Source: Gammaproteobacteria bacterium (GTDB taxonomy: Bacteria > Pseudomonadota > Gammaproteobacteria > Pseudomonadales > Pseudohongiellaceae). From it: a DNA stretch of 64,000 nucleotides. How positions within the stretch are numbered: position 1 is the first letter of the stretch; every line of letters begins with the position of its first letter. This document shows, piece after piece, positions 17,898-26,692 of this stretch. The position numbers and the translations under genes are program-made. The notes beneath the pieces were generated by a model that worked only from the letters and a program-made list of their open reading frames with translations, did not search any database and was not told the origin of the DNA. The DNA lies in contig PASF01000011.1 of the NCBI GenBank assembly GCA_002711845.1, forward strand, positions 186,001 through 250,000, given 5' to 3'.

Positions 17898-20003
17898 TCA
17901 GCGATACGTCCGATTGGCTATCCAGGCTTCCAGCAAAAACAATAGCAGCACTGTCAGTAGAATCCACCACCAGATTCGTTGTGGCTGTTCCAGTTCGGCA
18001 ATAAGTTGCGCTGTGCGCACGCCTTCAGCTACCGCAGGTGTGGTATCCGGATTAAGAATACGATCATAGAGGACAGTGACATCCACTTGCGCCAGCTCTG
18101 CGGCGGCTGCTTCGATGTTGATGGCAAAGTTAACGCCGGACTCAGTGCGGAGAAATCCGGGCATGCGGGCCCGGTAGAACGGATTATCAGCGCTGACCAA
18201 TAGCTCACGGCCATCAGGCTCGGTCACCGACAGCTGTGTCATTCCGTCGTCGAACGCCGGCGACAGGTCAACCATGTCGCCCACCTGCCAGGCGCGTTGC
18301 TGCAACGGAGGCTGGATCATATAAGTCAGGGTCTCGTGCACAAATGGCAGGTACAGGCCCTGTAGCGGGAAATTACTCCAGCCAAGGTCCAGTGATGAGG
18401 TCACCAGCATGGTCCGGCCCTCGCCTACCGTTCGCTCCAGCAGCAGTGGGTCACCGGAATCGTAGCGCATCAGCACCGCCCCCTCGTTCATCGGTTCACT
18501 GCGCCAGTATCCCTGAAAGCGCGCACTCCAGCCGACATCCAGCGGGCGCAGCGCCGGGTGCCGACGATCAACATCAGCGATCAGCACATACTCATTGGCG
18601 GCCAATACCTGCGGGCTTGCCAGCCGTGCGGGGCTGAGCTCGGACAGTTGCTGGTTGAAATCCGTCGCGTTCACGCGGTTGCCGGGCGCCAGCAGCAGAC
18701 TGCCACCCGCGGTCACAAACGCCTGCAAGGCCTGTTGCTGTGTGCCCGACAGCGAGCCGGCATTCAGCAACACCACGGCATCATGCCGATCAAGATCCGT
18801 CGGCGTGAATTCCGCCAACGTGACCTGCGTCACCGAAAACGGCGAATTCTCCATGCCTTCCAGCGCCAGCACAAACCAGTGCGCTTCGTCGTCATACCAG
18901 TCAGTCGCCGGGTCTCCATTGACCACCAGGATGCGCATGATGGGCATCACATCAACCGTAAAGTACCAGCGATTGTCCAGGTCAAACGCGTCACCCGCCA
19001 GCACCAGTTCACCGGTATAGCGACCGCTATTATCCAGCACCAGGGGCAGATCCAGCACCGTTTCAGAGCGGTCGCCCAGCTCAAACGGCCGCCGCTCGGT
19101 GGTTTCGCCGTTAACCAGCAGGGAAATCTCGCCGCGTTCCTGCAAAACACTACCGGTGCTGCGTACGCGCGCCAGCACCTGCTGCCCGCCAGCTGCCGCG
19201 GCATCACTGTCAGAATTTTGAGCAGCTGCGACGGCGCCATTGTCGTCCGGGCTGACCGCATCAGCCATCAACTGTTGCGGTGAGCGCACATCAACCAGAC
19301 TCAGGTTGCTGCTGCGCTCTTCTCCGACGCTGATGCCGGCAAACGCGACACCCGGCGCCAGCATCCAGCCAGCGTCATTGCCCTGCTCATCAGACCCAGT
19401 CATGCCACTGGCCTGGAAATCCGAAATCATGACAATATTGCGCTGTTCATGACGCGACTGCATCAACATGTCATTTGCCAGCCGCAGCGCCGGGAAAAAG
19501 CGCACACGTTCGTAGCCAGGCGTTGGCAGATTGTTGATGAACGCCCGCAGACTCTCCAGATCCGTGGTCAACTCACGCGCCGCCAGCGTACCTTCGGCAA
19601 AACTTATCACGCCGGCTTCGTCCCCGGCCGACAGACCGTCCAATGTTTGCAGGGCCTGTTGCCGCGCCTGGGCAAACCGGCCACCCACCTGCATGCTCAG
19701 CGAACTGTCGATCAACAGCATGGTGGACTGTGGCTCGGCATCCAGAAGCTGAGCAATGGACCCCTGATAGAACAGCGGCCGGGCGAACGCGAATACCAGC
19801 AGGCAGATCAATGCCGCGCGCAACAGCAACAACAGCCACTGCTGAATTTGCTGAAACAGGATCAGCTTTTTGGTTGTCTGCTTGAGAAAGCGCAACGAAC
19901 CAAACATGATCTTTGGCGGGTTCTCGCGACGAATAAGATGGATGGCGACCGGTATCGCCGCGGCCAATAGGCCAAACAGAAACAAAGGGCTCAGGAAACT
20001 CAT
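17898..20003 (-). CDS. BatA-type membrane protein with VWA domain
   Basis: A 701-residue protein. Residues 1-25 (LFLFGLLAAAIPVAIHLIRR) are the hydrophobic start of the BatA/aerotolerance N-terminal domain. A second helix at about 55-78 leads into a von Willebrand A domain with MIDAS motif DSSLS (Asp99, Ser101, Ser103). A long periplasmic region follows, with beta-rich segments, and a final helix lies near 675-695. It starts directly after the stop of the DUF58 gene (TAG-ATG) and is last in the eight-gene operon. Expected role: metal-dependent adhesion partner of the MoxR ATPase in an envelope complex. The 264 bases downstream show no clear terminator. Confidence 0.85.
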   Translation of the reverse strand: MSFLSPLFLFGLLAAAIPVAIHLIRRENPPKIMFGSLRFLKQTTKKLILFQQIQQWLLLLLRAALICLLVFAFARPLFYQGSIAQLLDAEPQSTMLLIDSSLSMQVGGRFAQARQQALQTLDGLSAGDEAGVISFAEGTLAARELTTDLESLRAFINNLPTPGYERVRFFPALRLANDMLMQSRHEQRNIVMISDFQASGMTGSDEQGNDAGWMLAPGVAFAGISVGEERSSNLSLVDVRSPQQLMADAVSPDDNGAVAAAQNSDSDAAAAGGQQVLARVRSTGSVLQERGEISLLVNGETTERRPFELGDRSETVLDLPLVLDNSGRYTGELVLAGDAFDLDNRWYFTVDVMPIMRILVVNGDPATDWYDDEAHWFVLALEGMENSPFSVTQVTLAEFTPTDLDRHDAVVLLNAGSLSGTQQQALQAFVTAGGSLLLAPGNRVNATDFNQQLSELSPARLASPQVLAANEYVLIADVDRRHPALRPLDVGWSARFQGYWRSEPMNEGAVLMRYDSGDPLLLERTVGEGRTMLVTSSLDLGWSNFPLQGLYLPFVHETLTYMIQPPLQQRAWQVGDMVDLSPAFDDGMTQLSVTEPDGRELLVSADNPFYRARMPGFLRTESGVNFAINIEAAAAELAQVDVTVLYDRILNPDTTPAVAEGVRTAQLIAELEQPQRIWWWILLTVLLLFLLEAWIANRTYR

Positions 20004-20897
20004 CTATGCGCTCCGGGTTCGCCGCGCCAGGTACGAGGCAAGCGCCTTGTCCAGTGGTTGCGAGGTATTGAGCAGGCAGTAGTCAACGCCACTGGTCTGG
20101 CAGCGTTTGCGACAGTCATCCAGATAGGTGTTCAGGTTTTCCAGGTAGGCATTGCGAATCGCTGCCGGCGAGGTGATATGCGTCTCGGCGGTTTCCATAT
20201 CGATGAATTCCGATGATTCGTTAAAATTGAAGTGCAATTCCTGCTCATCCAGCACATGGAACACGATGACTTCATTGCCCATGGCCCGCAATTGCTGCAG
20301 CGTGCGTATGGTGGTTTGCTCATCCTCCAGCATGTCACTGATCAGTATCACCAGGCTTTTGCGTTTCAGGGTCATCGCCAACTCGGTCAACGGTCGCACG
20401 ATATCGGTTTTTGTGCCGGCGGTCAGTTCATGCAGGCTGCGCAGAATCCTGATCAGATGCAATTGCCGCGCTTTTGCCGGAATGTAATCCCGAATCTTGT
20501 CATCAAAGGTGATCAGGCCCACAGCATCACGCTGTCGCATGATGAAATAGGCCAGCGCTGACGCCAGCGTGCGGCCATATTCCAGTTTGCTCATACCGTC
20601 CGAGGCATAAGACATCGATGCGCTGCTATCCAGCAGAATATAGGCACGGACATTGGTTTCATCTTCGTACTGCTTGATGTACAGCTTGTCACTGCGGCCG
20701 TAAAGCTTCCAGTCCACGTGGCGCATGTCATCACCCGCGTAGTAGTGTCGGTAGTCGGTAAACTCGACGCTGAAACCGCGCTTGGGACTTTTGTGCAAAC
20801 CGGCAATGAATCCTTCAACCACCACGCGCGCGCGCATCTCGAGATTATCGAGTGTGGCGAGCACGCCTGGGTCAATAAAGGTGTTGCTCTGTGTCAT
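20004..20897 (-). CDS. DUF58 protein (VWA-like MoxR partner)
   Basis: A 297-residue cytoplasmic protein with the DUF58 signature RHVDWKLYGRSDKLYIKQ (59-76). It also has a MIDAS-like DSSAS (Asp90, Ser92, Ser94). DUF58 proteins are constant companions of MoxR ATPases. The order moxR, DUF58, BatA is the same as in bacterial aerotolerance and MoxR-type operons. The gap to the upstream moxR gene is 61 bases and the downstream gene begins at the stop codon. Molecular function is not established for the family. Confidence 0.9.
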   Translation of the reverse strand: MTQSNTFIDPGVLATLDNLEMRARVVVEGFIAGLHKSPKRGFSVEFTDYRHYYAGDDMRHVDWKLYGRSDKLYIKQYEDETNVRAYILLDSSASMSYASDGMSKLEYGRTLASALAYFIMRQRDAVGLITFDDKIRDYIPAKARQLHLIRILRSLHELTAGTKTDIVRPLTELAMTLKRKSLVILISDMLEDEQTTIRTLQQLRAMGNEVIVFHVLDEQELHFNFNESSEFIDMETAETHITSPAAIRNAYLENLNTYLDDCRKRCQTSGVDYCLLNTSQPLDKALASYLARRTRSA

Positions 20898-20958
20898 GCT
20901 GACAGTCCTGCAGCAGGACGGACCGTCGCGATGGCGTTATGGCGCAGGCAGGCCGACA

Positions 20959-21996
20959 TCACAGCCCCGGCTCCTTAACGGCTTCCAGCACCCGGCGTAT
21001 CAGCTCATCAGCACTGATCCGTTCTGCCTCGGCGTGAAAATTGAGCTGCAGACGATGACGCAGTACCGATGGCGCCAGCGTGCGAATGTCGTTGAACGAC
21101 ACATTGTATCGCCCGTGCAGCAAGGCGCGGACCTTGCCAGCCAGTACCAGATTCTGTGAGGCGCGAATGCCCGCACCCCAGGTGACCCAGTCTTTGACAA
21201 AGGCGGGCGAGTTCTCATTTTGAGGTCGCGTTGCATGGACCAGGCGCACCGCGTACTGAATCACTGATTGCGCCGCCGGCACCTGCCTGGCGATCCGTTG
21301 AAACGCCAGGATATCCTCACCGCTCAACGGATGAGACACCGACCTGTCGAAATTGCGGGTGGTATTACTGACCACCATCACCTCTTCTTCCTCGGTCAGA
21401 TAACCCAGCTCGATCTTGAACATGAAGCGGTCCAGTTGAGCTTCCGGCAGTGGGTAAGTGCCTTCCAGTTCTATCGGGTTCTGCGTGGCAAGAACAAAGA
21501 AGGGCTGCGCCATCTTGTGTGTGACACCCGCTGCCGTGACCTGACGTTCCTCCATGGCTTCAAGCAGTGATGACTGGGTCTTGGGCGGCGTGCGGTTGAT
21601 CTCATCAGCCAGCAGAATATTGGTAAAAATGGGTCCTTTGACAAACACCAGCTTGCGACGACCGTCATTCTCTTCAACGATTTCGGCACCTACCACGTCC
21701 GCCGGCATCAGGTCGGGGGTAAACTGGATACGACTGAAATTCAGTTGCAGGATGTCTGCCACGGTCTTGATCAACAGCGTTTTGGCCAGGCCCGGCACAC
21801 CGGTAACAAGACAGTGGCCGCCGGCAAACAGGGCAATCAGCAACTCTTCGATAACGGCGTCCTGCCCGACAATGACTTTGCGGATCTCGTGCACCATCTG
21901 GTCACGGCCCTGCTGCATTTTCTTCACCAGCGCCAGGTCATCCTGATCCTCCAGTCCGGCGGTCGGATGCTCGGTAATGATATCAGTGTCAGTCAT
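20959..21996 (-). CDS. MoxR-family AAA+ ATPase
   Basis: A 345-residue ATPase with Walker A GVPGLAKT (66-73) and Walker B LLADEINR (128-135). TPPKTQSSLLEAMEE (136-150) and the sensor region ATQNPIELEGTYPLPEAQLDRF follow. This is the full MoxR signature. MoxR proteins act as chaperones that remodel or insert cofactors into VWA-protein complexes. It is sixth in the operon, after the DUF4159 gene (15-base gap), and precedes the DUF58 gene. AGGCAGGA lies before the ATG at 21996. Confidence 0.95.
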   Translation of the reverse strand: MTDTDIITEHPTAGLEDQDDLALVKKMQQGRDQMVHEIRKVIVGQDAVIEELLIALFAGGHCLVTGVPGLAKTLLIKTVADILQLNFSRIQFTPDLMPADVVGAEIVEENDGRRKLVFVKGPIFTNILLADEINRTPPKTQSSLLEAMEERQVTAAGVTHKMAQPFFVLATQNPIELEGTYPLPEAQLDRFMFKIELGYLTEEEEVMVVSNTTRNFDRSVSHPLSGEDILAFQRIARQVPAAQSVIQYAVRLVHATRPQNENSPAFVKDWVTWGAGIRASQNLVLAGKVRALLHGRYNVSFNDIRTLAPSVLRHRLQLNFHAEAERISADELIRRVLEAVKEPGL

Positions 21997-22011
21997 CGTT
22001 AAATCCTGCCT

Positions 22012-22935
22012 CTAATGTGTGTATGCATAAATCAGATAATTGATACCCAGCCGGTACGCTTCGTTGCTCATACTGGTGGGGTAGTATTCATGAAAAGTGT
22101 GTTCCCAGCCGTCACCCATGTCCGAGTTGAAATTGGCCACCACCATCACCCGGCCATTGTCATCAAGGATGGCATGCACAGAAGGCGGGTAGCGGGGGTC
22201 ATCCAGCGTCACACTGCCGTAATCCCAGGTAACGGCGCGCCCCGGCACCTGGGCGACCTGCTCGATATCGTAGAATATGCCAAAGATTTCATGGTCGAGA
22301 TCCAGCCGGACCAGTTCGCGATCCGGGAATATTTTGGCAATTTCTATCAGGAAATCCTGATAATGCGCCTCACCCCAGAAGTCATCAAGCATGACGAATC
22401 CACCGCGCAGGGCAAATTCACGCAACGCCGCCACTTCATCAGGCGCAAAGTTGGGGCCGCTGCTCATCCCCCCGATGGGTACACGCTTCATGGTCATGTA
22501 CAGGAAAATATGTTCAAACAGCGCCGGGTCGGTCAGGTCTATCCAGCGCGTGCTGTAGGTTTGTGCGTCGATGAAGGTATAACGTTGCACACCGCGCATG
22601 AAGTTCTGTTCGGCATCTGGAAAGTCGGTATCCCACCAGCCGCCGCGGCGGCCACGGCCCCCCGGGTAGTTTTCATAGCGCCCGCGCAGCCAGGTAAATT
22701 CCGGTGCATTGCCCCCGTCTGCCGACGACTGTGATGCGCCGGTTGGCAATTCGGGTAACGTCTGGTTCTCGCGCCGAAAACGGCTGAAATCAAAATCCGG
22801 TGGCAACGCGACCCCGGGGCGAGGCACAGGTTGCGAATCAGTTGACTGTGCCTGGACAGGCATTGCCGACCATAACGTCAGCGCGCCCAGTAGCGGCAGT
22901 ATCAACAATGAATGCGGCAGCCGGAAGCGGTTCAT
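22012..22935 (-). CDS. DUF4159 protein, exported
   Basis: A 307-residue protein with a signal peptide (MNRFRLPHSLLILPLLGALTL..VQA) and the DUF4159 domain from about residue 75. Recognisable parts are YTFIDAQTYSTRWIDLTDP, LREFALRGGFVMLDDFWG and the Asn-Phe-Asn-Ser-Asp segment near the end. The fold is thought to resemble a glutamine-amidotransferase/ThuA-like sandwich. DUF4159 genes commonly sit in MoxR operons. It begins three bases after the stop of the TPR gene. Biochemical function is unknown. Confidence 0.85.
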   Translation of the reverse strand: MNRFRLPHSLLILPLLGALTLWSAMPVQAQSTDSQPVPRPGVALPPDFDFSRFRRENQTLPELPTGASQSSADGGNAPEFTWLRGRYENYPGGRGRRGGWWDTDFPDAEQNFMRGVQRYTFIDAQTYSTRWIDLTDPALFEHIFLYMTMKRVPIGGMSSGPNFAPDEVAALREFALRGGFVMLDDFWGEAHYQDFLIEIAKIFPDRELVRLDLDHEIFGIFYDIEQVAQVPGRAVTWDYGSVTLDDPRYPPSVHAILDDNGRVMVVANFNSDMGDGWEHTFHEYYPTSMSNEAYRLGINYLIYAYTH

Positions 22936-22938
22936 GCC

Positions 22939-25659
22939 TCAGTCTCCCTCCGGTGACTCAACGGCCTGCAACAGAATCTGTTGGGCACGTTCATAGGTTG
23001 GCGCCGTTTCCAGTGCCCGCAAGACTGTCATGCGCGCTTCATCGCGCTGACTGTTTTCCAGATAGGCGCGGGCCAGATCGGTTCTGGCGGCCACCGGGTC
23101 ACTCTGATCCAGCGTCAATAACACCTCATACGCCTGCACCGTACGCCCGGTGTCACCCTGACGCGAAGCCAGCTCTGCGCCGAGCCGATGTATTTCTGGA
23201 CGATAGGGGTTCACCGCCAACGCGCGGTCAACATAATAATCAGCCTGATCCAGGTCTCCCACCTGCAGTGCATGTTCTGCCAGCTCCACGGGTGCGGCGA
23301 AATCATGCTGCTGGTTTTCCAGCATGATTGCCAGCTGTTCACGTTTCGCCGCTTCATTACCCATCGCCTCATACACCTGCGCCAGCACCAGTGACGGACT
23401 GGGGTAACCGGTATAGTCAGGCAGCAGTTCATGCGCCGTGCGCAGGTGACTGATCGCGTCGTTGTAGGCTTCCTCCCGGAACAGCACAATGCCCAGTTGC
23501 AGATGTGCCTGGAAATCACGCGGTTCACGCTGCACACGTCCCTGCATATACTGTTTCAGGGATTCATTGTTGTAGAGCTCTGCCAGAATGGCGCTGCTGT
23601 TTTCGCGAACACCGTGCCCATGCCCTTCGCCTTCATCGGGACTGTCCTCGGCGTGCACGTAGACATTGATATCGGCCACACGCTGTTCTATCCAGGCGCG
23701 GAACCCGGCATCGAAAGTGTCCATGTCCACACCAAATACATTGGCAAACATGTCACTCTCGTCTTTGATCTCGGCATATTCGTGGATCAGTGCCAGCAGG
23801 TCTTCAAACCCGTATTGCTCGGCGATGTATTCCACAACCAGGTAGGACTGGAAATAGGCAAAACTCAGATCAGCGTTACTGTTGGCACCGGTAAATCCGT
23901 CATTGAGATTGCCGACCGGTAGCAGACGGTCCTGTTGCACCGCGCGGATCAGATCCAGACCCTGACGACGCCCCCACTCCGGACGCCCCTGGCGTTCCTC
24001 CCAGGTGGAGATGCCCTCGGACAGCCAGCGCGGCATGCGGTTCTGCGTCATTTGCAGAGTGAACACATGCACCAGTTCGTGCCAGACAATTTCCTGCCAG
24101 TTCGCGCTGAGTGTGTCCGGTGAAATCAGCGTCACCACTTTGCCAAAACAGATTCCCACCAATGGCCCAATATCGGGCAGGCCTACCGACCGCACAGCAA
24201 AGTCTTCGGTACGCTCGAATACCTGAATGACAACCGGCACCTCGGGCTCAAACCGGTATTTAGCGACCAGGCGATCCCAGCTTTCTTCCAGCAATGGTTC
24301 CATGTAGGGCCACAGTACCTGCGCATCGCGCTGGCTCATGTTGACCCGAAAGTGCTCACTCTCCAGTGTTGCGTACTCTTCCAGTACGTCAAACACCTGC
24401 AACATGTTGGAGGTCAGGACATTAAACGGGTCATTGTCAAATGCCTGCTCAAGATGGCGCTTGCCTTCGCTTTCTTCGCCCAGCCGCACCAGGTTGCCAC
24501 CCAGCACCGTGTGCGCGTGCCAGTTGCGCGGATCCCGGTCAATGGCGCGACGGGCATATTCCACTGCTTCGGTGAAACGGTAGTTGTTCCCAAGGAATTC
24601 AGCGATTGATGCATAAAAACTGGCGCTTTCCGGACTGAAGGCGTTGACACGTGCCCGCAGATCTTCAAATTCATCCATGTCATCATTCATCGCGGCTCTG
24701 GCTGCCAGCGTCGCCAACGCCGGGATCGACTCGGGATTGATGTCCAGTGCCTGCCTCAGGAACCCCAGGCCCTCCTCCTCGCGTCCGTTGCGGATCATCA
24801 ATTCACCAAACGTCTGCAACGCCGCCACGTTGCGGGAATTGGCCTCCAGCGCACGACTCAAATTACGCTCGGGACTGCCGATTCTGGCCAGGCCAACGAG
24901 GGCCGGCGCATACCGCCGGTTGATTTCCAAGGCTTCGTTGTAATTGGTCTGGGCATCCTGATCATTGAACTTTTCCTGAAACAGGTTGCCCCACAACACC
25001 AGCGCCTCGATGTTGTTGCCATCCAGCCGCACAGCCTCGCTGAACAGTGCATTGGCATCATGGAATTCATCGAGCTGACGAGCAGCCACTGCCACCATGG
25101 CGACATCCGCCGACTCAAAGACCATGCCGCCATCATAGCGCGCCAGTGCCGCGTTGAAATGCACGTCGGCAGCATCCCGATCGCCACGCAGGGCCAGCAC
25201 CAGGCCGGTTTGCACCAATGTCCGCACCGGCGGGTTCAGTTGACCGTCGATAACCTCGGCGAGCACCACTTCCGCCTGCCGGGAGCGGCCGGTCATCACG
25301 TACAGTTCGGCCAGTCGGGTCGCCAGTTCGGGATGATCAGCAGGCTCGTCAAGCGCTCGCTGCAATACCGCTTCTGCCTGGGCGTACTGCCCGGTTTCCA
25401 TGTGCGCGCGGCTCAGGCCCAGATCGGCCTGGTCCTGAAAGAACTCATCGTTTACCCGGCTGAGTACCTCGATAGCAGCCAGATAGGATCCTCTCAGCAG
25501 CAATTCATCGCCGCGGTCGAGCAATTCCTGAGACGATGGATTGAGGCCGGTCGCCGGTTCCTGGGCTAACAGGGTGGAAGGGGCCACCGCTGCAGTCAGC
25601 GCGGCCAGCACGGCAGCAGCCCGCAGCCAGTTCAGGGGTATCAGTTTAAGGCAATGCAT
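22939..25659 (-). CDS. TPR protein with gluzincin-like metallopeptidase domain, exported
   Basis: The ATG at 25659 gives a 906-residue protein with a signal peptide (MHCLKLIPLNWLRAAAVLAAL..LLAQ). It overlaps the upstream gene by 14 bases. Residues about 40-420 and 680-890 are tandem tetratricopeptide repeats. Between them is a peptidase-MA-like domain with HELVH at 527-531 and SEGIS (Glu548) 17 residues on, a classical HExxH-plus-Glu zinc site. It should act in the periplasm as a protease with TPR protein-binding arms. A substrate is not predictable. Its place inside a MoxR operon is notable. Confidence 0.8.
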   Translation of the reverse strand: MHCLKLIPLNWLRAAAVLAALTAAVAPSTLLAQEPATGLNPSSQELLDRGDELLLRGSYLAAIEVLSRVNDEFFQDQADLGLSRAHMETGQYAQAEAVLQRALDEPADHPELATRLAELYVMTGRSRQAEVVLAEVIDGQLNPPVRTLVQTGLVLALRGDRDAADVHFNAALARYDGGMVFESADVAMVAVAARQLDEFHDANALFSEAVRLDGNNIEALVLWGNLFQEKFNDQDAQTNYNEALEINRRYAPALVGLARIGSPERNLSRALEANSRNVAALQTFGELMIRNGREEEGLGFLRQALDINPESIPALATLAARAAMNDDMDEFEDLRARVNAFSPESASFYASIAEFLGNNYRFTEAVEYARRAIDRDPRNWHAHTVLGGNLVRLGEESEGKRHLEQAFDNDPFNVLTSNMLQVFDVLEEYATLESEHFRVNMSQRDAQVLWPYMEPLLEESWDRLVAKYRFEPEVPVVIQVFERTEDFAVRSVGLPDIGPLVGICFGKVVTLISPDTLSANWQEIVWHELVHVFTLQMTQNRMPRWLSEGISTWEERQGRPEWGRRQGLDLIRAVQQDRLLPVGNLNDGFTGANSNADLSFAYFQSYLVVEYIAEQYGFEDLLALIHEYAEIKDESDMFANVFGVDMDTFDAGFRAWIEQRVADINVYVHAEDSPDEGEGHGHGVRENSSAILAELYNNESLKQYMQGRVQREPRDFQAHLQLGIVLFREEAYNDAISHLRTAHELLPDYTGYPSPSLVLAQVYEAMGNEAAKREQLAIMLENQQHDFAAPVELAEHALQVGDLDQADYYVDRALAVNPYRPEIHRLGAELASRQGDTGRTVQAYEVLLTLDQSDPVAARTDLARAYLENSQRDEARMTVLRALETAPTYERAQQILLQAVESPEGD

Positions 25660-26692
25660 TATATGTCCTCGTCCGGGTTGCCAGATCAATTAACAAGGCT
25701 TCCAGCCGGCGCCAATAGTCGTCCTCCAGATAATTCTGTTTCTGATTGCGCAAAATGAAAATTTCACGTTCCAGGCCCTGCATGTCGACTCGCAGCGCAC
25801 GTGCCTGCGGTGAGGTTTTTTCGGCCTCGGGCACGATGACATCAACATAGGCAATTTCCGCCAGCAGACCGTCGGCCTGTGTCGCTCCCGGTTCCCGCGA
25901 AAACAGACCATCACCGGTATCATCGAGTACCGCATTTTCGGTCGCGAGCCGTCCCTGCTCGTCGTACCAGCCGGCCACCCGGCCGCTGGCGTAATTGAAC
26001 AGCTCCAGAATCGACACCCGGCCATTCCGATCCAGATCCGCAGTGTGGTCCTGCAATCCGGCGATCATATAGCCGGCAAATATCGGGTCGTAGCGCTCTG
26101 ATGGCGAGCGTGTTGCCGACACCACAACGCGTCCCAGCGCCGACAGCTCCCGGGAGAACTCAAAGCTGGCACTGGTGGTGTTGATGATCACGATGTCCTG
26201 TTCGGTGAATCCTGCAAGCATCGACGCCAGATCCGCACCGGTCATGTCCGGTCCCACATTATTGAACTTGGCATCACCGAACGTACCTGACCCATGTCCG
26301 ATCATGAAAAGGCTCAGCTGGTCTCCTGCATCCACCTCGGTCTGCAATGTCGACAACGTGTCTGCGATATCGTCAACACGCGAGCTGGCACTGACCGTCA
26401 GGCCATCCAGTGGCTGACCCTCGTCAATCAGAATGCGGATATTGTCGCCGTCATAACCATAATCATCGCGCAGGGTACTATGCAGATCACGTGTCCAGCG
26501 GCGGAAGCGCTCAGCAATGTCTGCAGAGGCCGCCGCACCGGTGACAATGACCGCGTATTTGTTGGTGCCGGCGTCTTGTTGAAACCACGGCATACTCTCA
26601 TCATCTGCCGATTGTGCCTGCATCGCCGGCGCCACTTGCCACAGAGCCGATGCCAGCAGCCAGCACGCGATCCTGTTGGCTGTCGTATTCAT
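25646..26692 (-). CDS. Exported caspase/legumain-fold protein lacking the catalytic Cys
   Basis: The ATG at 26692 (MNTTANRIAC..APAMQAQS) gives a signal peptide and overlaps the upstream stop by four bases (ATGA). The 348-residue product resembles clan-CD (C13, caspase-like) folds: GTNKYAVIVTG strand, LFMIGHGSGTFGDAKF with His133, then DIVIINTTSASFEF (167-180). The family pattern here is E-A-C-x-S-G-S. In this protein the Cys position is Thr172/173, so proteolysis by the usual dyad is unlikely. A pseudoenzyme or sensor role is inference. The C-terminal 60 residues are helical. Confidence 0.7.
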   Translation of the reverse strand: MNTTANRIACWLLASALWQVAPAMQAQSADDESMPWFQQDAGTNKYAVIVTGAAASADIAERFRRWTRDLHSTLRDDYGYDGDNIRILIDEGQPLDGLTVSASSRVDDIADTLSTLQTEVDAGDQLSLFMIGHGSGTFGDAKFNNVGPDMTGADLASMLAGFTEQDIVIINTTSASFEFSRELSALGRVVVSATRSPSERYDPIFAGYMIAGLQDHTADLDRNGRVSILELFNYASGRVAGWYDEQGRLATENAVLDDTGDGLFSREPGATQADGLLAEIAYVDVIVPEAEKTSPQARALRVDMQGLEREIFILRNQKQNYLEDDYWRRLEALLIDLATRTRTYNALP

